DNA of 64,000 bases, taken from Haemophilus parainfluenzae. GTDB taxonomy: Bacteria > Pseudomonadota > Gammaproteobacteria > Enterobacterales > Pasteurellaceae. Position 1 is the stretch's first letter. Each line of letters starts with the position of its first letter. The position numbers were made by a program, and so were the translations under genes. The notes under the pieces are model-generated. The model had not been told where the DNA came from. It was given only the letters and a program-made list of their open reading frames with translations, and made no database searches. Positions 56,849-64,000 of this stretch are shown piece after piece. The stretch is taken from assembly GCF_003252755.1 (NCBI RefSeq), contig NZ_QEPT01000006.1, forward strand, positions 62,001 to 126,000, in the 5' to 3' direction.

Positions 56849-57766
56849 CTATTCACGCTTTAAAAATAACGCAGCCGCACCTCTAACACCACCTGAATCA
56901 CCATGTTTTGCTTTCTTAATTGGTGGCACTTTAGCACTACGCATTAAGTGTGGAGGCAAAGCTTTGGGTAAGGCTTCATAAAGATAATCAAAATTCGATA
57001 AGCCACCACCCAGCACAATCATATGAGGATCAAATGCAGTGATGATGTTACCGATAGAAATCGCCGCTAATTCAACAAAAATACGTACAAAATCAACCGC
57101 ACTTTCCTCTTCTTCATAAAAACGGTCGATAATTTCTTTCGCTGATAATGCCTCGCCTTTTAAGTCTCGGTACAACATTTCAAAACCGCGACCTGAAATA
57201 TACGTATCCAAACAAGCTTGATTACCACAGCCACATTGATAAATAGGTGCTTTATCCCAGCCCAATAATTTTAAGGCATGATAGTTTAATTGAAGGTGAC
57301 CTAACTCCCCTGCCATCCCGACTTGACCTGAATGAATTTTGCCATTAATTACAAAACCACCACCAAAGCCAGTACCTAAAATCAGCCCTAATACAGAAGG
57401 ATATTGAGTATTTTCTTCATCACAAGCTTCCGAGAGAGCAAAGCAATTGGCATCATTTTCTGCCCGTACTTCACGGCCTAAAACGCGTTCAAGATCGGCT
57501 AAAATCGGCTTATTATCTGCAACGCGAATATTCGTCACTTCAGCAAGCCCAGTTGTTAAATTAACAAATCCAGGCAAACCTAAACCTACTGTGCCTTTTT
57601 CACCAAAGTGGGCATCGGCACGTTCTACTAGCATTTTGATCGCTTGTAACCAATCTTGATAATCTGTTTGTGGCGTTGGCACGCGTTCAGTATAACGTTT
57701 TTCTAATTTTTCATTAAAAGCAGCCAATTCAATCTTTGTGCCACCAATATCAATACCGTAATACAT
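56849..57766 (-). CDS. nagK: N-acetylglucosamine kinase (ROK family)
   Basis: A 305-residue cytosolic sugar kinase that phosphorylates N-acetylglucosamine in peptidoglycan/amino-sugar salvage. It starts with the ATP-binding [17 protein letters not shown], has [18 protein letters not shown] in the middle and the ROK zinc motif [15 protein letters not shown] (about 180). Similar sequences include fructokinase, but the N-acetylglucosamine kinase match is best. Confidence 0.88.
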   Translation of the reverse strand: MYYGIDIGGTKIELAAFNEKLEKRYTERVPTPQTDYQDWLQAIKMLVERADAHFGEKGTVGLGLPGFVNLTTGLAEVTNIRVADNKPILADLERVLGREVRAENDANCFALSEACDEENTQYPSVLGLILGTGFGGGFVINGKIHSGQVGMAGELGHLQLNYHALKLLGWDKAPIYQCGCGNQACLDTYISGRGFEMLYRDLKGEALSAKEIIDRFYEEEESAVDFVRIFVELAAISIGNIITAFDPHMIVLGGGLSNFDYLYEALPKALPPHLMRSAKVPPIKKAKHGDSGGVRGAAALFLKRE

Positions 57767-57881
57767 ATTCTCTCCTCAAAGAGCGGTCAAAATTAACAGA
57801 ATTTCCTCATCATATTTTCCTTGATATTTTAATGAAAATCTATGACAAAAATCATATTTTAAATAAACACTGAAAAATAAA

Positions 57882-57915
57882 AAAAGACTGGTTTTATCTC
57901 TAAAACCAGTCTTTA
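57882..57915 (-). terminator. Adhesin terminator
   Basis: AAAGACTGGTTTTA / TAAAACCAGTCTTT, a 14-bp stem with a 4-nt loop, lies 36 bp after the adhesin stop and is followed on the minus strand by TTTTTTATT. Confidence 0.85.
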
Positions 57916-57950
57916 ACTATTATCTAATAGATATTATTACTAAATGGCTA

Positions 57951-60900
57951 TTACCATTGGTAACCAACACCTACAGAACCACCCACATCACCTTGGGTAT
58001 TGGCATTACCTTGAAGTTTCAAGATAACTTTACCATTATCACTTGAACGTGAATAACCAATTGCTAGTGCATTTTGACCTTTGAAGGTACCTGCTGATGC
58101 TGCAACCATTGATTTACCCGGTAAGTAAACTTGTGGTAAACCAGCTGCTGCATTCGCACCGGCAATTCCTGCACGTGCTTCTTTATTGATCTTATTCATC
58201 TTACCGTAAACATCACCAAATTTATTGTCAATGTTTTGAACAGCTCGATGTAATTGTGAACCATTAACTGCATCTTTTGATGTCGCGTTAATATCACCAT
58301 CTTTCACGTTAGTAATTTTTTGGTTACCCGCATTAACACCATTATTGGTTACGCTAGGTCCTTTACCATTATTGGTTGTAATACCGTTATTATCAACTCG
58401 GGTTCCACCAACATTCACACTACCATTGTTATCAAGTGTAACATTGTTAGCTAACTGAACTTTTAACCCATTCTTACCATCATTAGTAATACGGATATTA
58501 TCTTTAGAGGTTGCATCTTTTGCACCACCTTTGATATTCAAGTTAGAACCAAGAGTACGATTAACTGTTTTACCATCGTCGCCGGTAAATTTCAAGCCAT
58601 CATCCAAAGTTGCTACTTCACGAGTATTATTGTTGCTATCTGTATATTTAATACGTTCAACAGGTTTACCCGCATCTTTCTCATTTACAGTTGTTGTACC
58701 GTTTTCGGTTCTTACTGTAATTGATGGAGATTTACCATCTGCACCTTTAGGACCAGTTAAGCCGATAGAACCATCTTTGCCGTTAATCACGACTGATGAA
58801 CCATCTTTACCGTTTACGCCGACTTTACCATCAACGCCAGGTTTACCATCTTTACCAACTGAACCAACTGTCACAGAATCAGATTTCAAGTCTTTATCTA
58901 AACCGATAACCACTTTACCATCTTTAGTCATCGTTTTGATGTTAGTTGCATCATAACGATCATCAGCTTTAGTACCTTCACCCACAATCTCAAGTTTCTC
59001 ACCTAAGTTTTTGTGAATATCAGCACCGGATTGCGCACCAAAGTCTAAACCTTTATTAGTAAGCTCTACTTTAGTGTTGTGCAATTGTGAACCGTTTACA
59101 GCATCTTTAGATGTTGCACTAATATCACCATCTGCAACATTTACTACTTTATTACCGCCGTTATCTAAACCTTTATTGGTTAAGGTAACGTTAGTTTTAC
59201 CACCTTCGGTAGCTTTAATCGTAATTCCACCATCATTCATTGTGGTTTTACCTGTGGTTACTGAAGTAAAGTCAACATCATCTTTAGTTGCAACAGTATA
59301 GGTTGTACTACCATCTGCATTTTTCTTAGGTTCAACAGTCACGTTTTTGCCTGCAGCTACTTTCGTTGTAGCTTGAGCAATACCGTCTTTCAACTGTTTA
59401 ACATTCACAGCATCGGTATCATCTTCACCGGCTTTAACATGAGTAATGTTATTGCCACCAACGCTTACGTTACCACCAGAGATTGTTGTTCCACCATCTT
59501 TAAACTCGATTTTTTGACCATCTTTATTTGAGATAGAATCAATATTTTTCAAGTCTTTAGCAAGTTGAACTTCTAAGGTACCTTTACCATCAGCTTTAAC
59601 ATTAACATTACCTGCTGCTGATTCAAATTTTTCAGATGCAGCTTTGTCAACACCTTCGCCTTTAATAGTAACTAAAGAATTTAATTTATGGCTATTCTCC
59701 ACTTCATTATTGCCTGTAAATCTCAAGCCATCGTTAAGTGTTGCCACTTCTTCTTTATCACCATTTGGTTTTTCGTAAACGATACGGGTCTTAGTTTTAC
59801 CGTCTTTACCATCGTTACCATCAAGACCTGCTTGACCTTGAGCAACGGTAATCTTACCGTTAGAACCATCTTTACCGTTAATGCCGATAGTACCGTCTTT
59901 ACCATTTAAGGCAATGCCGTCTTTACCATCTTCACCTTTCAAGCCGATAGAGCCATCTTTACCGTTGATAGAGATACCATCTTTACCATTTTCACCTTTA
60001 ACAGTGATAGTACCAGGTTCTTTATCATTACCAATGGTGACATCTTTGTTTAAGCCAACTTGTAATTTCGCTTTACCGTCTTCTTCGATAACTTTAGTGG
60101 TTACACTACCGTCACCTTTAACTGTTACAGTTTCACCAAGTTTAGCTTTAACATCTTTACCATTTTCGTCGGTTAAACCGAAGCCATTGTTAGTCAGATT
60201 TGTGATGCTTTCTTTTAAGTCGCCAACATTAACAGCGTTGTTTAATGTGTCGCCTTGAGCATCTTTTAACTCAACTTTAGCGCCGTCTTTTTTCAAGCCA
60301 CTATCAACATTAACGATTTGGTTACCGCCATTGTTGAGACCTTTATCAGTTACGCTAACAGTTTTAGTACTATCTGCATCTTTTGGTGTAACGGTTAAGC
60401 CATTACCATCGATGACAGATTTATTACCTGTTGTTTCATCAATGAATGTTGCACTAGTTAAGTCTTGTAGCTGTTTAGCCATTTTCAGAACTAACTTGCC
60501 GGCGTCATTGTCCACACGTAGGTTTTTATCAGTCACGGCTGCATTTGGATCTAACTTACCTAAAATTTCTAGCTCTTCATTAAGTTTCTTCGCAATAGAG
60601 TCACCTTTATCGCCTTTGAAACGCAAGCCATCATTTAAGGTCGCTACTTCTTCTTTATCACCATTTGGTTTTTCGTAAACGATGCGAGTTTTGGTTTCAC
60701 CATCTTTACCATCGTTACCATCAAGACCTGCTTTGCCTTGTGCAACGGTGATCTTACCGTTAGAACCATCTTTACCGTTGATGCCGATAGTTCCGTCTTT
60801 ACCATTTAAGGCAATGCCGTCTTTACCATCTTCACCTTTCAGACCGATAGTGCCATCTTTACCGTTGATAGAGATACCATCTTTACCATTTTCACCTTTA

Positions 60901-63900
60901 ACAGTGATAGTACCTGGTTCTTTATCATTACCAATGGTTACGTCTTTGTTTAAGCCAACTTGTAATTTCGCTTTACCGTCTTCTTCGATAACTTTAGTGG
61001 TTACACTACCGTCACCTTTAACTGTTACAGTTTCACCAAGTTTAGCTTTAACATCGTTACCATTTTCGTCGGTTAAACCAAAACCACTATCAGTGATATT
61101 GCTGATGCTTTCTTTTAAGTCACCTACATTAACTGCATTGTTTAATGTGTCGCCTTCAGCATCTTTTAACGCAACTTTAGTTCCATCTTTTTTCAAGCCA
61201 CTATCAACATTTGTGATCTGTTTATCACCTGCATTGATACCACCTTTAGTAACGCTTGGGCCTCCAGTGATAGTTAAACCACCATTGTTCAATGCTGTAT
61301 CGCCAATAGTTACAGAACCATCTTGAGTTAAGTTTACATCTTTAGCTAATTGAACTTTCAACTTGCCATTGTCGTTATTCACACCAATGTTGTTTTCAGT
61401 CAATTGGTCTTTATCCGCGCCACCAACGATATCAACCTGTTGGTTAAGTTTTTTCGCGATAACTTTAGACGAATCTGTTTGACCATCATCACCTGCGAAT
61501 TTCAGACCATCATTAAGTGTTGCAACATCTTCTTTGATGGTTTTATTTGGATCTTTTGGATCTTTATATTCGTAAACGATACGGTTTTTAGTTTCACCAG
61601 CTGCGCCATCAACACCTGCAGGGCCTTGATCACCTTTGATAGAAACGCCGTTTGCACCGTCTTTACCATTTAAGCCAATAGAACCATCTTTACCGTTGAG
61701 CACAACTGCAGAACCGTCTTTACCGTTCACACCAATTTGTCCATCAACGCCATCTTTACCAGGTTCGCCTTTTTGACCAACCGTTACTTTATCTGCAGTA
61801 ATATCTTTTGCTAGACCAACAACAACTTTGCCATCTTTAGTCATGGTTTTGATGTTAGTTGCATCATAGCGATCATCAGCTTCAGTTCCCTCACCTACAA
61901 TCTCAAGTTTTTCACCCAAGTTTTTGTGGATAACTTCAGTCGATTGTGTACCAAAATTTAAACCTTTTTTAGTTAAATTATTGGTAACCTGATCGCCAGT
62001 AGCTTTTAATTGTTCTTCCGTTGCCGCACGTCCTTTAGTGGCAAAATCAGAACCATCAATAGTTTTGTTAGTTAAGCCAGTAATATCACCAGTTTTCGCA
62101 TCCAATTTGATTGAATTGTCACCTGCAACATTAACAACTTGATCTCCAGCAAATTCAACTTTACCGTTACCATCTTTGTTCGTGATTGAAGTGATGTCTT
62201 TCAATGCACCTTCAACATTCACTTTGTATGGATCTGCGCTTGTACCAACACCTGTTACAGTTGTGTTCTTACCATTTTCAATAATGGTTTTAGAGCCTTT
62301 TAACTGTTTAACGGTTACAACATCATTATCATCTGTACCCTCTTGGACATTTTTGATTTGCTTGTTGCCACCATCAATACCGTCTTTAGTAATGCTTGGA
62401 CCGTTATTGATTGTTAAACCATCTTTGTTAATGTTTAGAGTGTTATCACCAAACTTAATTGAACCATCGTTAGTTAAGTCGATATCTTTAGACAATTGAA
62501 CATTTAACTTACCATCTTTGCTATTCACGCCGATGTTGTTATCAGTTAATTTATCTTTATCTGCACCACCAATGATATCTAACTGCTCATTTAATTTCTT
62601 AGCAATAACTGTGCTGTCATCACCTTTAAATTTCAGACCATCATCCATTGTTGCAACTTCACGAACAATATCTTTGCCGTCTTTGCCTTTAATTGGATTA
62701 CCGTCTTTATCTTTCGGTGTGTAAACAATACGTTGTGATTTATCGGTACCTGGCTCTTGGTTCACTAAAGTTTGTGTGCCATCATTTGTTGAGATATCAA
62801 CAGATTTACCGTCGCTACCATCTGCGCCTTTAGGACCAGTTAAACCGATGTGACCAACGCCATCTTTACCTGCGATAGATACAGCGTCTTTACCATCTTT
62901 GCCGGTGATTCCGACTTTACCATCTTCACCTTTAGCACCATTTGGACCCGTGATGGTTACACCATCTTTACCATTAACACCATCTTTACCATTAACCACA
63001 ACTTTGTCTAAGTTAGTTAAGTTGCTATCTAAGGAATAGGTATAAGTATGATCATCACCATTAAGCGTTTGTTTAACTTTTAAGTTTTTACCTGCGTCAA
63101 AGTTCACAACTGCGCCCGGTTTCACTTTAGTTGCGGTTGATGTACCTTCAATTTCACCTGTTGATTTAGTTGCATTCGCTAACCAACCACTGTTATTGAT
63201 TGCTTCAACGACAGTTTTCACGGTTGCTAAGCCATCATTACCTTTAACGCCAGGTTTGCCATCTTTACCATTTGCACCGTGTTCGATCTCACCGATGTTT
63301 ACATCATATTTAACCACACCATTTGCACCTACAGATGCTGTCGTGAAGTTACCATTTGTGAAGTCTAAACCATCAGATACTTTCACTGTGTTCTTAGTTG
63401 CAGTATCACCGTTAGATTTATATGCTAATTCTGCATCGCCTAAATTTTGTGCAATAGCATTAACGGTATATGTTTTTTGACCCGTTGTTGCATCAGTATC
63501 TGTATCAACAGTTACGTTTTGTCCTGCTTTAACAACCGAACCTAAACCAGTAATGACCTTTTTACCGGCATCTGTAATATTGCTTAAGTCATTTTTCGCA
63601 ACACCTGTGATAACAGCTTTTTCATTTGTAACATCTTGGCCATTACCATCTAAATAAGTCATGGTTACGTTGCCGCTATTATCTACTGCATACTCACCTG
63701 GTTTAATATGACGTTCAGCTGCTTTCACTGCATTTAATTGGCTAACATTCACAGCATCGGTATCATTTGTACCCGCTTTCACGTTTGTGATTGCTTTATT
63801 ACCTGCATTGATACCGTCTTTAGTCACGCTTGGACCATTATTGATTGTTAAACCATCTTTGTTGATGTTTAGGTTGTTATCACCGAACTTGATAGAACCA

Positions 63901-64000
63901 GTATCAGTTAAATTCAAGTTTTTCGCTAATTGAACTTTTAACTTACCATTGTCGTGATTTACACCGATATTGTTGTCAGTTAAGTCAGTTTTAGTTGCAC
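57951..64000 (-). CDS. Trimeric autotransporter adhesin with collagen-like repeats, N-terminus beyond window
   Basis: An outer-membrane trimeric (type Vc) adhesin. The frame is open to the right edge, so at least 2,016 residues are present and the signal and head are missing; a TTG near 63917 is not the start. The C-terminal 90 residues form the YadA-type anchor (helical stalk NIDNKFGDVYGKMNKINKEA, then beta strands ending in VGGSVGVGYQW). Upstream are many YadA-type neck/stalk units (DAVNVSQLNAVK, TSKDAVNGSQLH) and repeated Gly-x-y runs such as GKDGSIGLKGEDGKDG, like collagen. Two 900-bp-spaced copies of one block are visible. No uptake signal occurs in these 6 kb. It is probably involved in host or bacterial adherence. 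Confidence 0.93.
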   Translation of the reverse strand, partial: ATKTDLTDNNIGVNHDNGKLKVQLAKNLNLTDTGSIKFGDNNLNINKDGLTINNGPSVTKDGINAGNKAITNVKAGTNDTDAVNVSQLNAVKAAERHIKPGEYAVDNSGNVTMTYLDGNGQDVTNEKAVITGVAKNDLSNITDAGKKVITGLGSVVKAGQNVTVDTDTDATTGQKTYTVNAIAQNLGDAELAYKSNGDTATKNTVKVSDGLDFTNGNFTTASVGANGVVKYDVNIGEIEHGANGKDGKPGVKGNDGLATVKTVVEAINNSGWLANATKSTGEIEGTSTATKVKPGAVVNFDAGKNLKVKQTLNGDDHTYTYSLDSNLTNLDKVVVNGKDGVNGKDGVTITGPNGAKGEDGKVGITGKDGKDAVSIAGKDGVGHIGLTGPKGADGSDGKSVDISTNDGTQTLVNQEPGTDKSQRIVYTPKDKDGNPIKGKDGKDIVREVATMDDGLKFKGDDSTVIAKKLNEQLDIIGGADKDKLTDNNIGVNSKDGKLNVQLSKDIDLTNDGSIKFGDNTLNINKDGLTINNGPSITKDGIDGGNKQIKNVQEGTDDNDVVTVKQLKGSKTIIENGKNTTVTGVGTSADPYKVNVEGALKDITSITNKDGNGKVEFAGDQVVNVAGDNSIKLDAKTGDITGLTNKTIDGSDFATKGRAATEEQLKATGDQVTNNLTKKGLNFGTQSTEVIHKNLGEKLEIVGEGTEADDRYDATNIKTMTKDGKVVVGLAKDITADKVTVGQKGEPGKDGVDGQIGVNGKDGSAVVLNGKDGSIGLNGKDGANGVSIKGDQGPAGVDGAAGETKNRIVYEYKDPKDPNKTIKEDVATLNDGLKFAGDDGQTDSSKVIAKKLNQQVDIVGGADKDQLTENNIGVNNDNGKLKVQLAKDVNLTQDGSVTIGDTALNNGGLTITGGPSVTKGGINAGDKQITNVDSGLKKDGTKVALKDAEGDTLNNAVNVGDLKESISNITDSGFGLTDENGNDVKAKLGETVTVKGDGSVTTKVIEEDGKAKLQVGLNKDVTIGNDKEPGTITVKGENGKDGISINGKDGTIGLKGEDGKDGIALNGKDGTIGINGKDGSNGKITVAQGKAGLDGNDGKDGETKTRIVYEKPNGDKEEVATLNDGLRFKGDKGDSIAKKLNEELEILGKLDPNAAVTDKNLRVDNDAGKLVLKMAKQLQDLTSATFIDETTGNKSVIDGNGLTVTPKDADSTKTVSVTDKGLNNGGNQIVNVDSGLKKDGAKVELKDAQGDTLNNAVNVGDLKESITNLTNNGFGLTDENGKDVKAKLGETVTVKGDGSVTTKVIEEDGKAKLQVGLNKDVTIGNDKEPGTITVKGENGKDGISINGKDGSIGLKGEDGKDGIALNGKDGTIGINGKDGSNGKITVAQGQAGLDGNDGKDGKTKTRIVYEKPNGDKEEVATLNDGLRFTGNNEVENSHKLNSLVTIKGEGVDKAASEKFESAAGNVNVKADGKGTLEVQLAKDLKNIDSISNKDGQKIEFKDGGTTISGGNVSVGGNNITHVKAGEDDTDAVNVKQLKDGIAQATTKVAAGKNVTVEPKKNADGSTTYTVATKDDVDFTSVTTGKTTMNDGGITIKATEGGKTNVTLTNKGLDNGGNKVVNVADGDISATSKDAVNGSQLHNTKVELTNKGLDFGAQSGADIHKNLGEKLEIVGEGTKADDRYDATNIKTMTKDGKVVIGLDKDLKSDSVTVGSVGKDGKPGVDGKVGVNGKDGSSVVINGKDGSIGLTGPKGADGKSPSITVRTENGTTTVNEKDAGKPVERIKYTDSNNNTREVATLDDGLKFTGDDGKTVNRTLGSNLNIKGGAKDATSKDNIRITNDGKNGLKVQLANNVTLDNNGSVNVGGTRVDNNGITTNNGKGPSVTNNGVNAGNQKITNVKDGDINATSKDAVNGSQLHRAVQNIDNKFGDVYGKMNKINKEARAGIAGANAAAGLPQVYLPGKSMVAASAGTFKGQNALAIGYSRSSDNGKVILKLQGNANTQGDVGGSVGVGYQW
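59727..60318 (-). repeat. Adhesin internal repeat, copy 1
   Basis: About 590 bp nearly identical to 60627-61218, with a constant offset of 900 bp (300 codons). The unit encodes a threonine/arginine strand, collagen-like GKDG runs and a neck-like segment ending DGLKKDG-type. Confidence 0.85.
60627..61218 (-). repeat. Adhesin internal repeat, copy 2
   Basis: Second copy of the block at 59727-60318. Only scattered substitutions separate them and the reading frame is kept, so the two could recombine to change adhesin length. Confidence 0.85.

Noticed and set aside
59800-61300. Repeated short segments that might be a CRISPR array or tandem DNA satellite
   Set aside because: The repeats keep reading frame, have no unique spacers of fixed length and encode collagen-like protein.
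58531-63480. Long open frames on the plus strand opposite the adhesin, rich in Pro, Leu and Ser
   Set aside because: They mirror the Gly-Lys-Asp repeats of the real minus-strand gene; low complexity, no ribosome binding sites, no recognisable domains.

Overview
The window is a stretch of a Pasteurellaceae chromosome, almost certainly Haemophilus. The nine-base uptake signal AAGTGCGGT (or its complement ACCGCACTT) occurs about every 1-2 kb on both strands, often as inverted pairs that form terminators. The local gene orders nrdA-nrdB after lpoA-yraN-diaA-dolP, hns-purU-aroA, folE/moeA-moeB and sulfatase-malic enzyme-DUF1919-rsuA-bcr are ones I remember from H. influenzae. The species cannot be fixed from the sequence; an H. 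parainfluenzae-like organism is a guess.

Layout. 1-2562: uvrB (runs off the left edge), a DnaA-box hairpin and a tRNA-Asn gene with a textbook promoter. 2.6-9.5 kb: a TIGR01619 protein, xthA, a CPA1 antiporter, an RluA-family pseudouridine synthase, cardiolipin synthase and an NhaC-type transporter under a lysine riboswitch. 10-17.2 kb: hns, purU-aroA, folE, moeA-moeB and a yedE/yedF (tusA-like) pair. 17.3-23.8 kb: a YD-repeat-like exported protein, pntAB, tldD and rsmI. 23.9-33.8 kb: lpoA-yraN-diaA-dolP, then nrdA and nrdB with NrdR boxes and an intruding AT-rich reading frame between them, then lysS. 33.9-35.1 kb: a MetE-like methyltransferase with a MetJ operator.

35,207-39,014 is a complete mobile element of 3,808 bp. 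It has 22-bp terminal inverted repeats (18 of 22 matching) and a perfect 8-bp target duplication ATAATTTT. It carries an ISL3-family transposase and a Firmicute-type mercury resistance pair merR-merA with its own MerR promoter. It landed in the loop of an uptake-signal terminator. The transposase reading frame has an in-frame TAA at codon 18, so the copy may be crippled.

39.0-57.8 kb returns to core genes: a patatin-like lipoprotein, fbp (CRP and FNR sites), lptG/lptF, pepA, an EEP-family protein, ytfE (FNR site), an LTA-synthase-like sulfatase, malic enzyme, a DUF1919 protein, rsuA, bcr, catalase, an alanine/glycine symporter and an N-acetylglucosamine kinase. 57,951 to the right edge is the C-terminal two thousand codons of a huge trimeric autotransporter adhesin with collagen-like Gly-X-Y runs and a 900-bp internal duplication.

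Functionally the window is mostly housekeeping (DNA repair, dNTP and cofactor synthesis, envelope assembly, stress defence). The clear accessory pieces are the mercury transposon, the frame between nrdA and nrdB, and the adhesin.
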